NCBI GenBank assembly: GCA_013339765.2
Contig: CM023454.1
Location: forward strand, 135,735,399 to 135,799,398
Direction of reading: 5' to 3'
Source: Haemaphysalis longicornis
Lineage: Eukaryota; Arthropoda; Arachnida; Ixodida; Ixodidae
Length of the DNA stretch: 64,000 nucleotides
In this document: one piece after another, positions 30,900 to 41,029 of the stretch
How the letters are laid out: the number at the start of each line of letters is the position of its first letter
Numbering within the stretch: the first letter of the stretch is position 1
Position numbers and translations under genes: made by a program
Notes under the pieces: model-generated
What the model was told of the DNA's origin: nothing
What the model saw: only the letters and a program-made list of their open reading frames with translations
Databases searched by the model: none

Positions 30900-32300
30900 C
30901 GGCGCCCACTCTATTAAGAGACTGTGAAGTCGTATTCTTGTAAGCGTAAGGCCCATCGAGCTAAGCGACCGGAGGGGTCGCGCAGTCCGACAAGCCAGTA
31001 TAACGAGTGGTGGTCCGTTACCAAAGTGAAGTGGCGTCCATACAGATAGCAGCGAAACTTTTATACAGCGAACACAACGGCGAGGCATTCCAATTCCGTG
31101 ATGGTGTAGTTGCGCTCGGCTCTGGACAGGGTACGGCTGGCGTAAGCGACGACGTGTTCTGCCCCTTCGTGTAACTGGACGAGAACAGCTCCAACGCCCA
31201 CGCCACTCGCATCAGAGTGGAGCTCGGTGGGTGCCGTGAGATCAAAGTGGCGCAAAATTGGGCCAGAAGTTAACAAAAATTTAAGCTGCTGAAAAGAGGA
31301 CTCACAGTCGGACGTCCAAGAAAAAGGGCTGTCTTTACAGAGTAAGGACGTCAGGGATGGGCTATTTGCGCGAAGCCTTGAATGAATCGTCGGAAATAGG
31401 AACACAGACCCAAGAAGCTCCTCAGCTCTTTCAGGGATCGTGGGGCTTGGAAATCGCGCACGGCTGAGATCTTCTTGGGATCCGGCCTGATGCTTTCCTT
31501 ATCTACGAGAAATCCTAGTACGAGGGCTTGGCGCTCCCCGAAATGACATTTTTTTTAGTTCAGCACCAATCCCGCGTCCTCGATGCGGTCCAGGACAATG
31601 GACAAGCCTGCTATTGTGCTCTTCAAATGACCTCCCGAAAATAATGACATCGTCGAGATAGCACATGCAAGATGTCCCATTTTAAGCCCCGCAGAATGGT
31701 GTCCATAAAGCTCTCAAATGTAGCGGGCGCATTACATAATCGAAAAGGCATCACATTGAACTCAAAGAGCCATCAGGCGTCACGAAGGCCGTCTTCTCTT
31801 TGTCGGATGGGTGCACTGGAATTTGCCAGTAGCCCCGACCGGAGGTCGACCGAAGAAAAGTACGACGCTGAATGTAAGCAGTCGACGGCGTCATCAGTGC
31901 GCGGAAGCGGATAGACATCTTTTTTTGTCACAGGCATTGAGTCGACGATAATCCATACACAAAAGCGCCAAGAGTTATCTTTCTTCTTACAAGAATCACA
32001 GGAGCTGCCCACGGACTTGAAGACTCCAGGATTGACCCCTTTTTTCAGCATCTCCTGCGTCTGTTCAGTTATTACCTTGCGCTCAGAAGGGGACACACGG
32101 TATGGCTTTTGACGAATCGGTGCCGTATTCTCAGTGCTAATCCGATGTTGCATGCGTGAACGCCGGCAGTGAAGTTTCGTGATCATCCGAGCAAAATCAA
32201 ATACCGCAGCATGTCGGGTAAGCACCTCAAGTAACACCTGCTGCTTAAGAGAAGGAAGCGAGGTATTTATCATGCGCTTGAGATGGGTGGGTTGTAGTCT
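30900..32300 (-). pseudogene. pol: E3 reverse transcriptase and RNase H
   Basis: RT motifs: PYRVSPSERKVITEQ, KKKDNSWRFCV, DVYPLPRTDDAVDCL, FSSVDLRSG, then after frame changes CYLDDVIIF (YLDD at 31,649-31,660). RNase H: LHSDASGVGVGAVL, TITELECLAVVFAV and a VTDHH segment near 31,010. At least four breaks are needed to join them. Confidence 0.8.
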
Positions 32301-32568
32301 GTGTGTTGGTAGTCGTGTCTTGCGTCCTATTCACCGCATGAATGGTTACGGCCACGTCTTCGTCGAACGAGCGAGTTAAGTCCACGGGGCAAAGTACGGG
32401 TTCACTGGAAGCGTCACCGTCCAAACACAGCTGCACCCATCAACGACATCAACCAAAGCACGGGGTATCAGCACATTCTTCTTAACTGCGTTTGTTGCAT
32501 CCGCCTCCACCAGAACTTGTAGTCCCTCGAAGAAATGTTTCACTCTTTACAGGGACAAACATAAGCCG

Positions 32569-32830
32569 TCATGGGAGGTAGCAGGACGTCATCGGTGACA
32601 GAAAACGGCCTTTAGTGTCATTACACTCTTCTTCAACATAAGTAGGTAGAGTTTCGTTTCGGAACGAAATTTCGCCAGTTCCGCAGTCCAACATCGCACC
32701 GCAATCACGTAAAAAAGTCGATCCCAATATAACGTCTTGAGTTGCCTGGGCTCTAAAACAATGAACTCCGTTCGAAAGCTGTCTCGCCAAGAAAAAACCG
32801 TCGCTGAACAGATTCCAACTGGAAACAAAC
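32569..32830 (-). pseudogene. pol: E3 protease fragment
   Basis: The C-terminal half of the retropepsin is visible (DVILGSTFLRDCGAMLDCGT). The active-site Asp-Thr-Gly segment would lie near 32,900-32,950 in another frame and is degraded. Confidence 0.6.
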
Positions 32831-32915
32831 GCTCGCCTCAGACTCCACGATACTGAATCTTTCGGTCACAGAAAACATAACTTTTGGTCCTCAAAGACGG
32901 GTTTTGAAGCGAAAC

Positions 32916-34369
32916 TCATGACTGAAAGACCGCAGCTCCAGTGACTACCAAAGCTTCGTGTTCACACCATCTACAGAAACAGTCACTTTGTTCTTTGACA
33001 TAACGACGGCAGGGGAATTGGCGAAATGACCGGCCCGCGACCTCACCACCGTCGGCCGCAGCATCTAGTTTCCCTCGGGTGGTGGGGCTCATTCGGCGGC
33101 GTGGCGTTGGAGATCGCGTCCGTCGAGTGGTCGGCGGAGGAGTGAAGCTCCTGTCGGAACGCGGGGAATTATTGCGCATTTTTGTTGGCTGGAACGACCC
33201 CTGGAAGGGTGCGTTGGTCTGGTTATCTGTATATGGCCGTCGAGGTGGCGGTTCGTAATGCTGGGGAGGCCGACGGCAAAAGCGGGAAATGTGGCCGCGG
33301 ATACCCCAGTTGTAGCAGGTGCGCTGTTCGCGGAATGCGACCGGTTGACCTAAGGAATGGCGTGGTTGGGAATAGCCGACAGGTGCGTAGCGGATTGGCT
33401 CCTCGAAGTAATTTTCATACTCCCGAGGTGGAGGACTGAAAGCTGTACGCCTGGTATTGTCTTCATTGTAAGCGGTGCGCTCATTCCTATTCCCTGCTCG
33501 AACCCAAGGCACCTGAGAGTGACTCTGGACGGCTTGCACTGTGCATTGGCGAAATACTGGGTCAGGAAGAGCGCACTGGTGAAAGCTGTTGTCACGGCAC
33601 AAACCTGGCTGTGCGAGTTCTTCTCTAATGATGCAACGCACCACAGAAGCTAGGTCCTCGGAAGGGGTCGAGCCGACGTCCACGCTGGCAACAGTAGTCA
33701 CGTTTGCCAGGCGTCCAAACTTGGGGTTGATACGTCGCATTTTCGGGGTTTCGAACGCTCGGCAATGACGAATTGCGTCCAGAGCTGACGCCAGGTTTTC
33801 TTTAGTTATGAGGTAGTTATAAACATCCTCAGCGATACCTTTAAGCAGGTGACCTACTTTGTCCTCGTCTGGCATCGAAGGATTAACGAGGCTGCACAGT
33901 TTGAGGACTTCTTCAATATATGTGGTGCAAGTTTCGCCCGGAGCTTGAGCTCTCTGCGCAAGAGTCTGTTCTACCTTCTTCTTTCGGGCAGCCGTCTCGC
34001 CTAAGCTCGCCGGAAATTCATTGACGAAACTGTCCCACGTATCAAATCTGTGCTCATGATTGTCATACCACACTAATGCAGTAAGGTCCAAGGAGAAGAC
34101 CACGTTCTCGAGCTGTTCGCGAGCGTCCCACCTGTTATACATATGCTGACTCGCTGGTAGTGCTTGAGCCAGTCCCGGCGTCTTCCTCGATAGTTCCGTT
34201 TAACTTGCGATGGTTCTCTCTGATGCGGCCAGACACCACCCTTCCAGAGGAGGTGACACCCGTCGGCCCCGTTGGCATTGTCGCTTCTTCCGGAGGTAGC
34301 CCGGCAACACGCCTGCTGCGTAGAAAATAGTGGTGGTCCGCCTCGTCCAGACGACAAATTACCCCGCAC
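32916..34369 (-). pseudogene. gag: E3 Gag with altered zinc knuckle
   Basis: The 408-codon frame starts within capsid (MYNRWDAREQLENVVFSLD, EDKVGHLLKGIAEDVYNYL) and reaches a knuckle reading CYNWGIRGHISRFC, so the second Cys is Trp. It then has an Arg/Pro/Thr tail. The N-terminal ~90 codons are in a different frame (34,369-34,073). The frame runs on into pol-like sequence without a stop. Confidence 0.8.
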
Positions 34370-34379
34370 CTCTACCAGA

Positions 34380-34599
34380 TGCTACGGACGTAACAAATGG
34401 ATGAAGGCTTTATTTAAAAGTCCTGCGGAGCACCAGGCAAGACGTGGTACAACAGACACCGGTCAGCACGAGCCGGGGCGAAAACTTCTTCGCCCTCCTC
34501 TTCTACGTGCCAGCATACCCCCTGGATCCCGTACACTGGGACATACCCTACGCAGGCGATTGACTGCCGACTAACGTAACGACAACCTAGTGATTGTCC
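34380..34599 (-). repeat. 5' LTR of E3 with primer-binding site
   Basis: Matches the 3' LTR but lacks about 20 bases of its outer (U3) end. On the minus strand it ends CCGTAGCA, then TC, then TGGTAGAGGTGCGGGG (34,362-34,377), a PBS candidate differing by one base from that of E1. Confidence 0.85.
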
Positions 34600-34600
34600 A

Positions 34601-34854
34601 TATATCAAAGTTGCAGTCTTTATTGCCAGTGCTGTTTGGCGGTTTTAAGTGTTTTATAGTGCCGAATGAGGTATCATTGCATTTTTTTTGCAGGAATAAA
34701 TAATCGCTTCCTTTCGATTATTTATTCCTGCAAAAAAAACGAGAAAAAATGCAATCATACCTCATTCGGCACTATAAAACTGCACTGGCAATAAGGACTG
34801 CAACTTTGATATGTGTTCTTATGGAATCCCTCGTCCCGTACGTCTCCGTTCTAC
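34601..34854. mobile_element. Inverted-repeat element (MITE-like), empty form
   Basis: Same family as 15,175-15,710: shared CAAAGTTGCAG, GCCAGTGCTGTTTGGCG and the right end CGTCTCCGTTCTAC. The centre is a short hairpin (AATAAATAATCG / CGATTATTTATT) and there is no tRNA-like cargo. About 50 bases of the left end are missing. Confidence 0.75.
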
Positions 34855-34929
34855 AAATATCTATATATATATATATATATATAGTATAAGTAAAGAGTCG
34901 GATACACAGCAAGAACAATAACAAACAAT

Positions 34930-34980
34930 GTTTACTTACGTAGCGGCAACGGGACTTGCCTTCATCAGAGTAAAGTTACA
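34930..34980 (-). ncRNA. Hammerhead ribozyme-like relic
   Basis: On the minus strand: TTTACT, the core box CTGATGA (34,962-34,968), stem II GGCAA/TTGCC (34,956-34,960 with 34,945-34,949), then GCTA (34,941-34,944) where an active hammerhead has GAAA, then a segment with AGTAAA that can pair with TTTACT. PLEs are known to carry hammerhead motifs in their terminal repeats. The core change suggests loss of cleavage. Confidence 0.55.
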
Positions 34981-35600
34981 TTATTTTACTGTCGCAAACA
35001 TTTTGAACACATTTCTTATATAGGTTTGCATAAAACTGTGAGAAAGAGCGGAAAATGTTTCGGAAATGGGGAGTGTGCATACAGTCAGGCTACGCCTATG
35101 TTACAACATCAACAAACAAACTAGAAAAATAAAAAGGGGGGGGGGGAGAGGAGCGAGAGAGAGAAAAAGGGGTCGTGTTAACAATGCAGCATTCAAGGTT
35201 GCACCATGACGGGTCAACGTATGCCGCGCGGGCTGCAAGTTCAGACAATGGGGGAAACTGAACAACCGCAGTGACTGCGGAGACTGGTTCGGGGGAAGCG
35301 AAGATGGGTGTGCCCCCCGCGGGTCAAGAGAATAGATAGGGGGCACAAAAGAGCATTTCACAGAAGCTAGCAATTGAACAGGAAATAGGTAGGGTCACAA
35401 AAGGTTAAACATGAATACATCACAAAGAGTTAAACATTCTTAAGTGGTGGTGGGAACGAGGCCTCCCTCCCCAGGACAAATGGCATTGTTGAGCCGCATT
35501 AGGCTAATAAAGCTGCTGTATTAGGAGAGTTTCTGCGAATTCTGATGGCAAACTCGAGGGTAGGAATAATGAACGTAGTTATTAAAATTATGAAGCCGCT
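34981..35600. other. 3' untranslated part of PLE-A
   Basis: No domain was recognised. It contains a G-run with GAGA repeat (35,137-35,170) and lies between the endonuclease stop and the hammerhead-like segment, so it is assigned to the PLE by position. Confidence 0.4.
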
Positions 35601-35604
35601 AATT

Positions 35605-36156
35605 CTAATCGAGGGATAAGCACGTTAGTTTTCCGTAACTTTCATTAATTCCAAGCGTGGCTGACCCAAGCTTATAAATGAGATAAGATTCCCGAACCTC
35701 GCGGTCGTGGTGCGTTTTGAAGGCGGATTCTAAAATCGTTGCTTTAAGATGTTCAAATGCATGCCCGGGACTGTTCACATGTCTTGACAGGGGCAAATAA
35801 GGGCAGCTTTTTGCATGAGAGCGGTGATTATTGAACCGTATTCGGAAGGGCGTTTCAGTTTGGCCGATATATTGTTCCCTACAAACAGTGCACTCTAGAA
35901 GATATACGACATTAGCGGAGTCACAGTTAAAGTTACCTTTTATATTTACGTAGTAGTCTGAAGCCGTGCTGGTGGCGCGCTGTGTAGTGGTCATGTGTGG
36001 GCATACTTTACATCGGGGTTTATTGCAGGGCATGCAGCCAGTAGTTGCCGGTCGGTTGATACGAGAGTTAGTAAGAAAGTCACCTAAATTCTTATTACGC
36101 CGGTAGACAACGCGTGGTGGTTCGGGAAATATGCTTTTTAAGCGGTCACTTTGCAT
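35605..36156 (-). CDS. GIY-YIG endonuclease region of PLE-A
   Basis: The 183-codon frame has the Cys-rich linker (GCMPCNKPRCKVC), then VVYLLECTVCREQYIGQTE (GIY-like VVY and intact YIG), FRIRFNNHRSHA (catalytic Arg and His), LSRHVNSPGH and EVRESYLIYKL (catalytic Glu), ending GINESYG. All expected active residues are visible. It abuts the RT frame at 36,156, and in the intact element would be the C-terminus of a single protein. Confidence 0.85.
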   Translation of the reverse strand: MQSDRLKSIFPEPPRVVYRRNKNLGDFLTNSRINRPATTGCMPCNKPRCKVCPHMTTTQRATSTASDYYVNIKGNFNCDSANVVYLLECTVCREQYIGQTETPFRIRFNNHRSHAKSCPYLPLSRHVNSPGHAFEHLKATILESAFKTHHDREVRESYLIYKLGSATLGINESYGKLTCLSLD

Positions 36157-37380
36157 TAGGATATTGTGATGTTTTTTAGCACGGTTGACACTCTTGGAGA
36201 GGAGGATGAGTGGGTTAAAACTAAGTTAGTTTTCGGGTTCCCGTTCGGGGATTTTTTCTTACAGATTTCGTTACGGTCTAATTGCTTGGCTCGCACAATA
36301 GCGTCGTCGGTAACTTTTTCCGGGTATTTTTTATTCAGGAGGGCGGTCTTGAGTTCTCGACAGTTTGAGTCAAAGTCGGCTTGGTTTGAGCAAATTCTCC
36401 TAAATCGGTGGGCTTGGCTGTAAGGTATTGCTGTCTTGCAGTGTCTGACATGGCTGCTTCGGAAGTGCAAATACTGCCGCGTGTCTGTCGGTTTTCTATA
36501 CAGTTTAGTTTGAAGCCGACCTTGGAAGGTAGTAACGGTGACGTCCAGAAAGTTTACACTGTGTTCCGAATAGGAATGAGCAAGGGAAATACTAGGATGG
36601 GCTAGGTTAAATGCCTCAATGAAGGTGAGGAGCTCCGCCTCACCGTGTTGCCAGATCATGAATATGTCATCAATATACCTTTTATAGTACATTGGCTTTA
36701 AATTTTGGGTGTCAAGAAAGTTTGATTCGAGGTGAGCCATAAAGATATTAGCGTAGTTAGGTCCGATTCGAGTTCCCATTGACGTTCCGCTGACTTGCAC
36801 GTAATGAACTCCGTCGAACTCAAAATTGTTAAGTTCAAGAATAAGCCTAAGGAATGTTTGGAGAGCAGAAGAATCGATAGGTTTGTCGCACGATGACTGC
36901 TCATACGCAAGGGATACAGCGGCGATGCCATCTTCATGGGGGATGTTAGTATACAGTGACGCAACATCAAGGGTGACTAGAAGGCAGTTATCAGGAATTT
37001 CAATTTTTGAGATGTCTGAGAGAAAGTCATTGGTATCCTTAATGAAGGAGGGAAAGCTGGGCGGAATGTCGCAAATGAGATTATCCACATAGCGCGAGAG
37101 GTTTTCGGTAACAGTGCCAATGCCAGAAACAATGGGGCACCCTGGGTTGTTCACCTTGTGAATCTTTGGGAGAAGATAGAATTTACCGGCTACTGGGCTT
37201 AAGGGGATCAGGGAACGAGCCGTGGTTTCATTTATTGTTTTATTTTTAACAAGCTCAGCAAGTTTATCTTTGACAATTTGCTTATAATCTTGAGTGGGAT
37301 CATTGGGTAGTGCTTTATAGAACGTCGATACTGATAGTTGCTTATTGGCCTCGTTAACATAGTCGGTTTTGTCAAGGATT
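36156..37380 (-). pseudogene. Reverse transcriptase of PLE-A
   Basis: Open from about 37,380 to 36,156. Motifs: FYLLPKIHK (about 37,170), CPIVSGIGTVTENLS, LLVTLDVASLYTNIPH (motif A), SGTSMGTRIGPNYANIFM (motif B), RYIDDIFMIW (motif C, YIDD at 36,666-36,677) and VNFLDVTV. This is a full PLE RT core. A 1-nt shift separates it from the N-terminal region. A stop or frame change near 36,156 separates it from the endonuclease. Confidence 0.85.
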
Positions 37381-37945
37381 ACGATTGCGCCTCCTTGTCG
37401 GCAGGTTTAATAATTATGTCGGGACAGCTTGCGAGTTCCTCTAGGGCTTTCTTTTCGTTGGTAGTCATGTTGTGGTGGAAAGAAATTTGTGTTTGGTAAG
37501 CTTTTCGCACATCGCGTTGGACAGCTTTGATGTACATGTCGAGGCAACTATCACGCTGTGTGGGAGGGGTCCAGTGCTTATAGCTAGGTAGGGTTCTGCG
37601 GGCTTCTTCCGTCGCGGGGTGATCGTAGAAGTATTCTCGTAGTCTCATGTTTCTGGCGAAGTTATCTAAGTCCTTAAAAAGTTGAAATTCATCAAAACCA
37701 CCAGTAGCCGGGCAAACGTTTAGGCCCTTTGACAAGACGTTCATCTGAGCTGGGGAGAGGGTTATACTTGAAAGGTTCATTACATTCCCGGTAAGGTTTT
37801 CTTTTGTGACAGCAGGCGAGGGAAAAATATTAGTACAGGGATTTAACTGAACTGTTTGGGGTGCAGTAGTCGAAGCATTTATTACAGTCGTAGTGACATT
37901 ATCGGCCGTATTGTCAGAGTTGGGCAGTTACTAGTGCCGGAGCAG
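37379..37945 (-). pseudogene. N-terminal region of PLE-A
   Basis: The frame includes LSPAQMNVLSKGLNVCPATG, FARNMRLREYF and IIIKPADK, the pre-RT block characteristic of PLEs, then leaves frame at the Gly-rich step. Upstream codons to 37,945 are open and Thr/Asn-rich. The 5' end is truncated. Confidence 0.75.
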
Positions 37946-37946
37946 A

Positions 37947-37955
37947 GTGGGGACC

Positions 37956-37986
<31 letters not shown>

Positions 37987-38153
37987 TATATATATATATA
38001 TGGTCCCCACTCTGGGCGCGTGTTTTTCTTTCTTTCTTTCTTCCGTATATTTAAAAAAAATGTTAATTTCATTAACCCTCGTAAAAAAAAGAGCCTAACC
38101 ACACCCCTATGCCTCCATTGGCGTTGTAGACTGCCGACCTGTCTTTCTGTATG

Positions 38154-38155
<2 letters not shown>
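37947..38155 (+). mobile_element. Remnant of the tRNA-module repeat family
   Basis: Contains the 3' end of the tRNA-like module (GGTCCCCACTCTGGGCGCG at about 37,999-38,018) and the right arm (TTTCTTTCTTTCTT, then GTTGTAGACTGCCGACC and TTTCTGTATGTAT), matching 56,125-56,280. On the left, GAGTGGGGACCA (37,950-37,961) forms an inverted copy across a TA repeat. Confidence 0.6.
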
Positions 38156-38184
<29 letters not shown>

Positions 38185-38255
38185 ATAATATTATATATAT
38201 ATATACTATATATATATATATATATTCTATTATATATTGATATTCTATATATGTA
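38155..38255. repeat. (TA)n microsatellite
   Basis: Imperfect TA repeat between the tRNA-module remnant and the 5' end of PLE-B. Confidence 0.85.
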
Positions 38256-38828
38256 TATCTAAGGTTAGTAGAGACAGAGACACACAAGAAAGACTTAGAA
38301 AATAAAAATCAGTTTACTCGTACCTTTCAGCACCTTCCCGCCCCCGAGTCCTTGTTGTTGATTGCCTGCACCAAAAGTACGAGGGTGTGGCTGTGCTTGG
38401 TAGCCACATCCGCGAGCTTTCCTTCCCGCAAAAACGCTGCAACCCTCCTGGGTGGTGCGAGGTCACATGTACCGCCACCCAAGCTCCCGCAGTGTCCTCA
38501 TACGACCATGACTTCCCACGGCTGCCTCTGCTCCCGCCCAGCCCAACGCCCTCCACGACGTCCCCGGACACACGGGCGAACCGGCCAGCCCCGCATATCG
38601 CCGTGACCACCACGGCCACGGACCTTCAGCTTAGCGCCAGAGACATACAACCAGAGTCCCCGGACGCCCGCCACCGCCTGCAACCCCCTACGTGCTCCTG
38701 CGACCACTGCCTCGGAGCACCGACGCAACGCCTGCAGCCCAACCTCGAGAGTGCGCCGCGCCCAGAGCCTGCCGCACTGGCCCTCGGGATCAAAAGCGGC
38801 CACTGGAGCCTCAACCACAACCGAGCAA

Positions 38829-39510
38829 ATGGAAAACGCCAGCATCGGATCCGCACTGCCTTCGGATGCCCCAAAGCTATCCCATGCCCCCTACAACCTC
38901 CGCAAGAAAGTGTCTTCTGCGGCGACAAAGTTACTAGGACTAAAAAAAAACCGGTAATGCCGCTTCCTACCCAATATCAAAACAGTTCCTAAAATTAAGA
39001 AATACTGAAAAACGCATACGTTCCCAACTGCATGTTTCCGCACTTTCACAGTATTTGTCTGCCGAGGTAGCTCTCATGGGTTTGAGGGTTAGGCTGAGAT
39101 CTGCAACTGCCGACCTCTCCCCATCCAACATCAAGAAGTGGCAACAGGTACTAGACAACGCATCCTTACAATTAACGCAGAGAATTCTAAATCTCTACGA
39201 GACTATATCCTATTCCCTCAGCCAGGAAGAAGAAATTCTTAGCAAGCAGCTAAGCGAAAGGGAATGAGGCCTTCTTCGCCGCTACGAATCCAAAAAGGCA
39301 TCCGCCTTATCCGAAACAAAAGTCCGTAAATTTTCGCGAGATAATATTCCTAGCGATGACTACACCAGTAAGAATAAAGTTAGCCCCTCTACTAATCCCT
39401 GTCCATTATCTGGGAATGCACAAAAAATCGCCCCTTTAGCGCGAAGAATTCGCCTAATTCTGACCATTCACAAGCTCATATTATCGCCGGTACTAGTCAG
39501 TCTGCCAACG
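38829..39510 (+). pseudogene. N-terminal domain of PLE-B
   Basis: From an ATG at 38,829 the frame reads YNLRKKVSSAATKLLGL, then after a shift MSAEVALMGLRVRLRSATAD, SNIKKWQQVLDNASLQLTQR and SLSQEEEILSKQLSERE (coiled-coil-like), with a stop at 39,265. The proline-rich frame at 38,387-38,992 in another register overlaps it and is probably a shadow. Confidence 0.55.
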
Positions 39511-39539
39511 CAAACCCAAATTTTTATCCCCCCAGGCTA

Positions 39540-40498
39540 TCAACGCCTACAAAAATCTCACTGGAAATGTCCTGAACCTCACTAGTATAACCCTGTCACT
39601 AGATCAGACGAGCGCCCTGTCAAAGGGGCTGAATGGTTGCCCGGCAACTGGTCGTTTCGACGAATTTCAAATTTTTATACACTTAGATAACTTCGCGAGA
39701 AATATGAGACTGCGACAGTACTTCCATGACCATCCCCAACCGACAAAGCCTGAACTGCATTACCTAGCCATAAGCACTGGACCCCCCCTCCAGGCAACGC
39801 GATACATGCTTCGACATGTACATTAAAGCCGTTCATCGCGATGTACGAGCAGCATACCAAAAGCAAGTCTCTTTCTGCCGTAAGATCCACAAGCAAAGAA
39901 AAGAAAGCCGTGGAGGAACTCGCAGGTTGCCCCGAAATATTAATCACACCGGCCGATAAACAGGAGCCATCGTGATCCTCCACAAAGCTGACTAAGTCAA
40001 CAAGCCTCATAGACCACTATCACAACCTACGTTCTACAGAGAACTCCCTAGTGATCCCAGTAATGATTATAAGCTAATTCTCAAAGATAAGCTCACTGAG
40101 CTTGTTCAAAATCAGGAAATACCTGAAACAACTGCTCGTTCCCTTATCCCCTTACGCCCAGTAGCAGGTAGATTCTACCGTCTCTGTAAGATTCATAAAA
40201 ATAGCAACCCAGGTCGCCCCATTGTTTCTGGCATTGGTACTGTCACCGAGAACCTCTCGCGCTATGTCAACTCTCTCATTCGCGACATACCCCCAAGCTT
40301 TTCCTCCTTCATTAAGGATTCAAATGATTTCCTGTCGGATATTGTAAAGATAGAAATTCCAAACAACTGTTTACTTGTTACCCTCGATGTCGTGTCGGTA
40401 TACACTAACATTCCGCATGCGGATGGAATCACCGCTGTATCATGTGAGTATGAGCGGTCGGCGGGTGATAAACCTATCGATTCTGTCACCCTTGAAAC
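39540..40498 (+). pseudogene. RT portion of PLE-B
   Basis: Collinear with PLE-A: LSKGLNGCPATG, RNMRLRQYF, then FYRLCKIHKN, RPIVSGIGTVTENLSRYV, DFLSDIVKIEIPNNCLLVTL and DVVSVYTNIPHADGI (motif A). Motifs B and C (with YIDD) are missing because the element ends at 40,498. Confidence 0.75.
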
Positions 40499-40785
40499 TT
40501 GTGAGACGAGTGGTAGCCTCGTGAGACCAGTGATAGCCTCGTTTGTGGGAGTTCGGAGCACTGAATGCAATGTCCCAGTGGAATGCAATCATCACTGGCG
40601 CTCGGTAGCGGCCACGGCTTCTTCATCGCTTTATATACTCATCATCATCGATTTCTTCTAACTTCTGGAACTATCATCATCGGTAACCTGGTTCGGTCGC
40701 CCTCTCACTGCCTTCCAGCTCGGAGTGCGAATAAAGTGGTTTACGCGTACTGGTCTGCCGTCGCCTACCATCGGCCTTATATATA
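40499..40785 (+). mobile_element. Candidate solo LTR
   Basis: Starts TGTGAGACGAG at the PLE-B break, has TTTATATACTC (40,629-40,639) and AATAAA (about 40,730) with LTR-like spacing, and ends near a CA before a TA repeat. No second copy confirms the ends. It could alternatively be unrelated regulatory-looking sequence. Confidence 0.4.
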
Positions 40786-40795
40786 CATATACAAC

Positions 40796-40896
<101 letters not shown>

Positions 40897-41029
40897 TGTT
40901 ATTACACAGCATGCTTCCCACAGGGAGGCACAGATGGAGCGGGTACGTTCTGTACTTCGCAGATCGTGCCTGCACAATTCCACGTCCAAAAGAAGGGTAC
41001 TGGTGATTACGTAGAAATGACGATTCAAA

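Larger units (their letters stand above)
29277..34599 (-). mobile_element. Ty3/gypsy element E3, minus strand
   Basis: 5.3 kb with LTRs at both ends in the same orientation, PBS, gag, protease, RT, RNase H, integrase and PPT. The outer edge of its 5' LTR is lost where an inverted-repeat element abuts (34,600). A 16-bp TA tract is all that separates it from E2b. Coding is broken by multiple frameshifts and stops. Confidence 0.85.
34888..37945 (-). mobile_element. Penelope-like element PLE-A, nearly complete
   Basis: Minus-strand order: N-terminal region (37,945-37,379), RT (37,378-36,156), GIY-YIG endonuclease (36,156-35,605), a 3' region, and a terminal segment with a hammerhead-like motif (34,930-34,975). 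I see one clear frame break (near 37,390). The 5' end is cut at a tRNA-element/TA junction. It differs in sequence from PLE-1 to PLE-3. Confidence 0.85.
38290..40498 (+). mobile_element. Penelope-like element PLE-B, 3'-truncated
   Basis: Same family as PLE-A but on the plus strand. It retains the 5' leader, N-terminal region and RT up to just beyond motif A, then ends abruptly at about 40,498. PLE-A and PLE-B are head to head. PLE-B is more decayed, with multiple stops and frameshifts. Confidence 0.8.

Noticed and set aside
34930..34980. An active hammerhead ribozyme.
   Set aside because: The GAAA core box is replaced by GCTA and no clear cleavage triplet is visible.
38387..38992. A 201-codon proline-rich plus-strand frame as a host gene.
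   Set aside because: It lies in the 5' part of PLE-B and another frame there carries the PLE N-terminal sequence.
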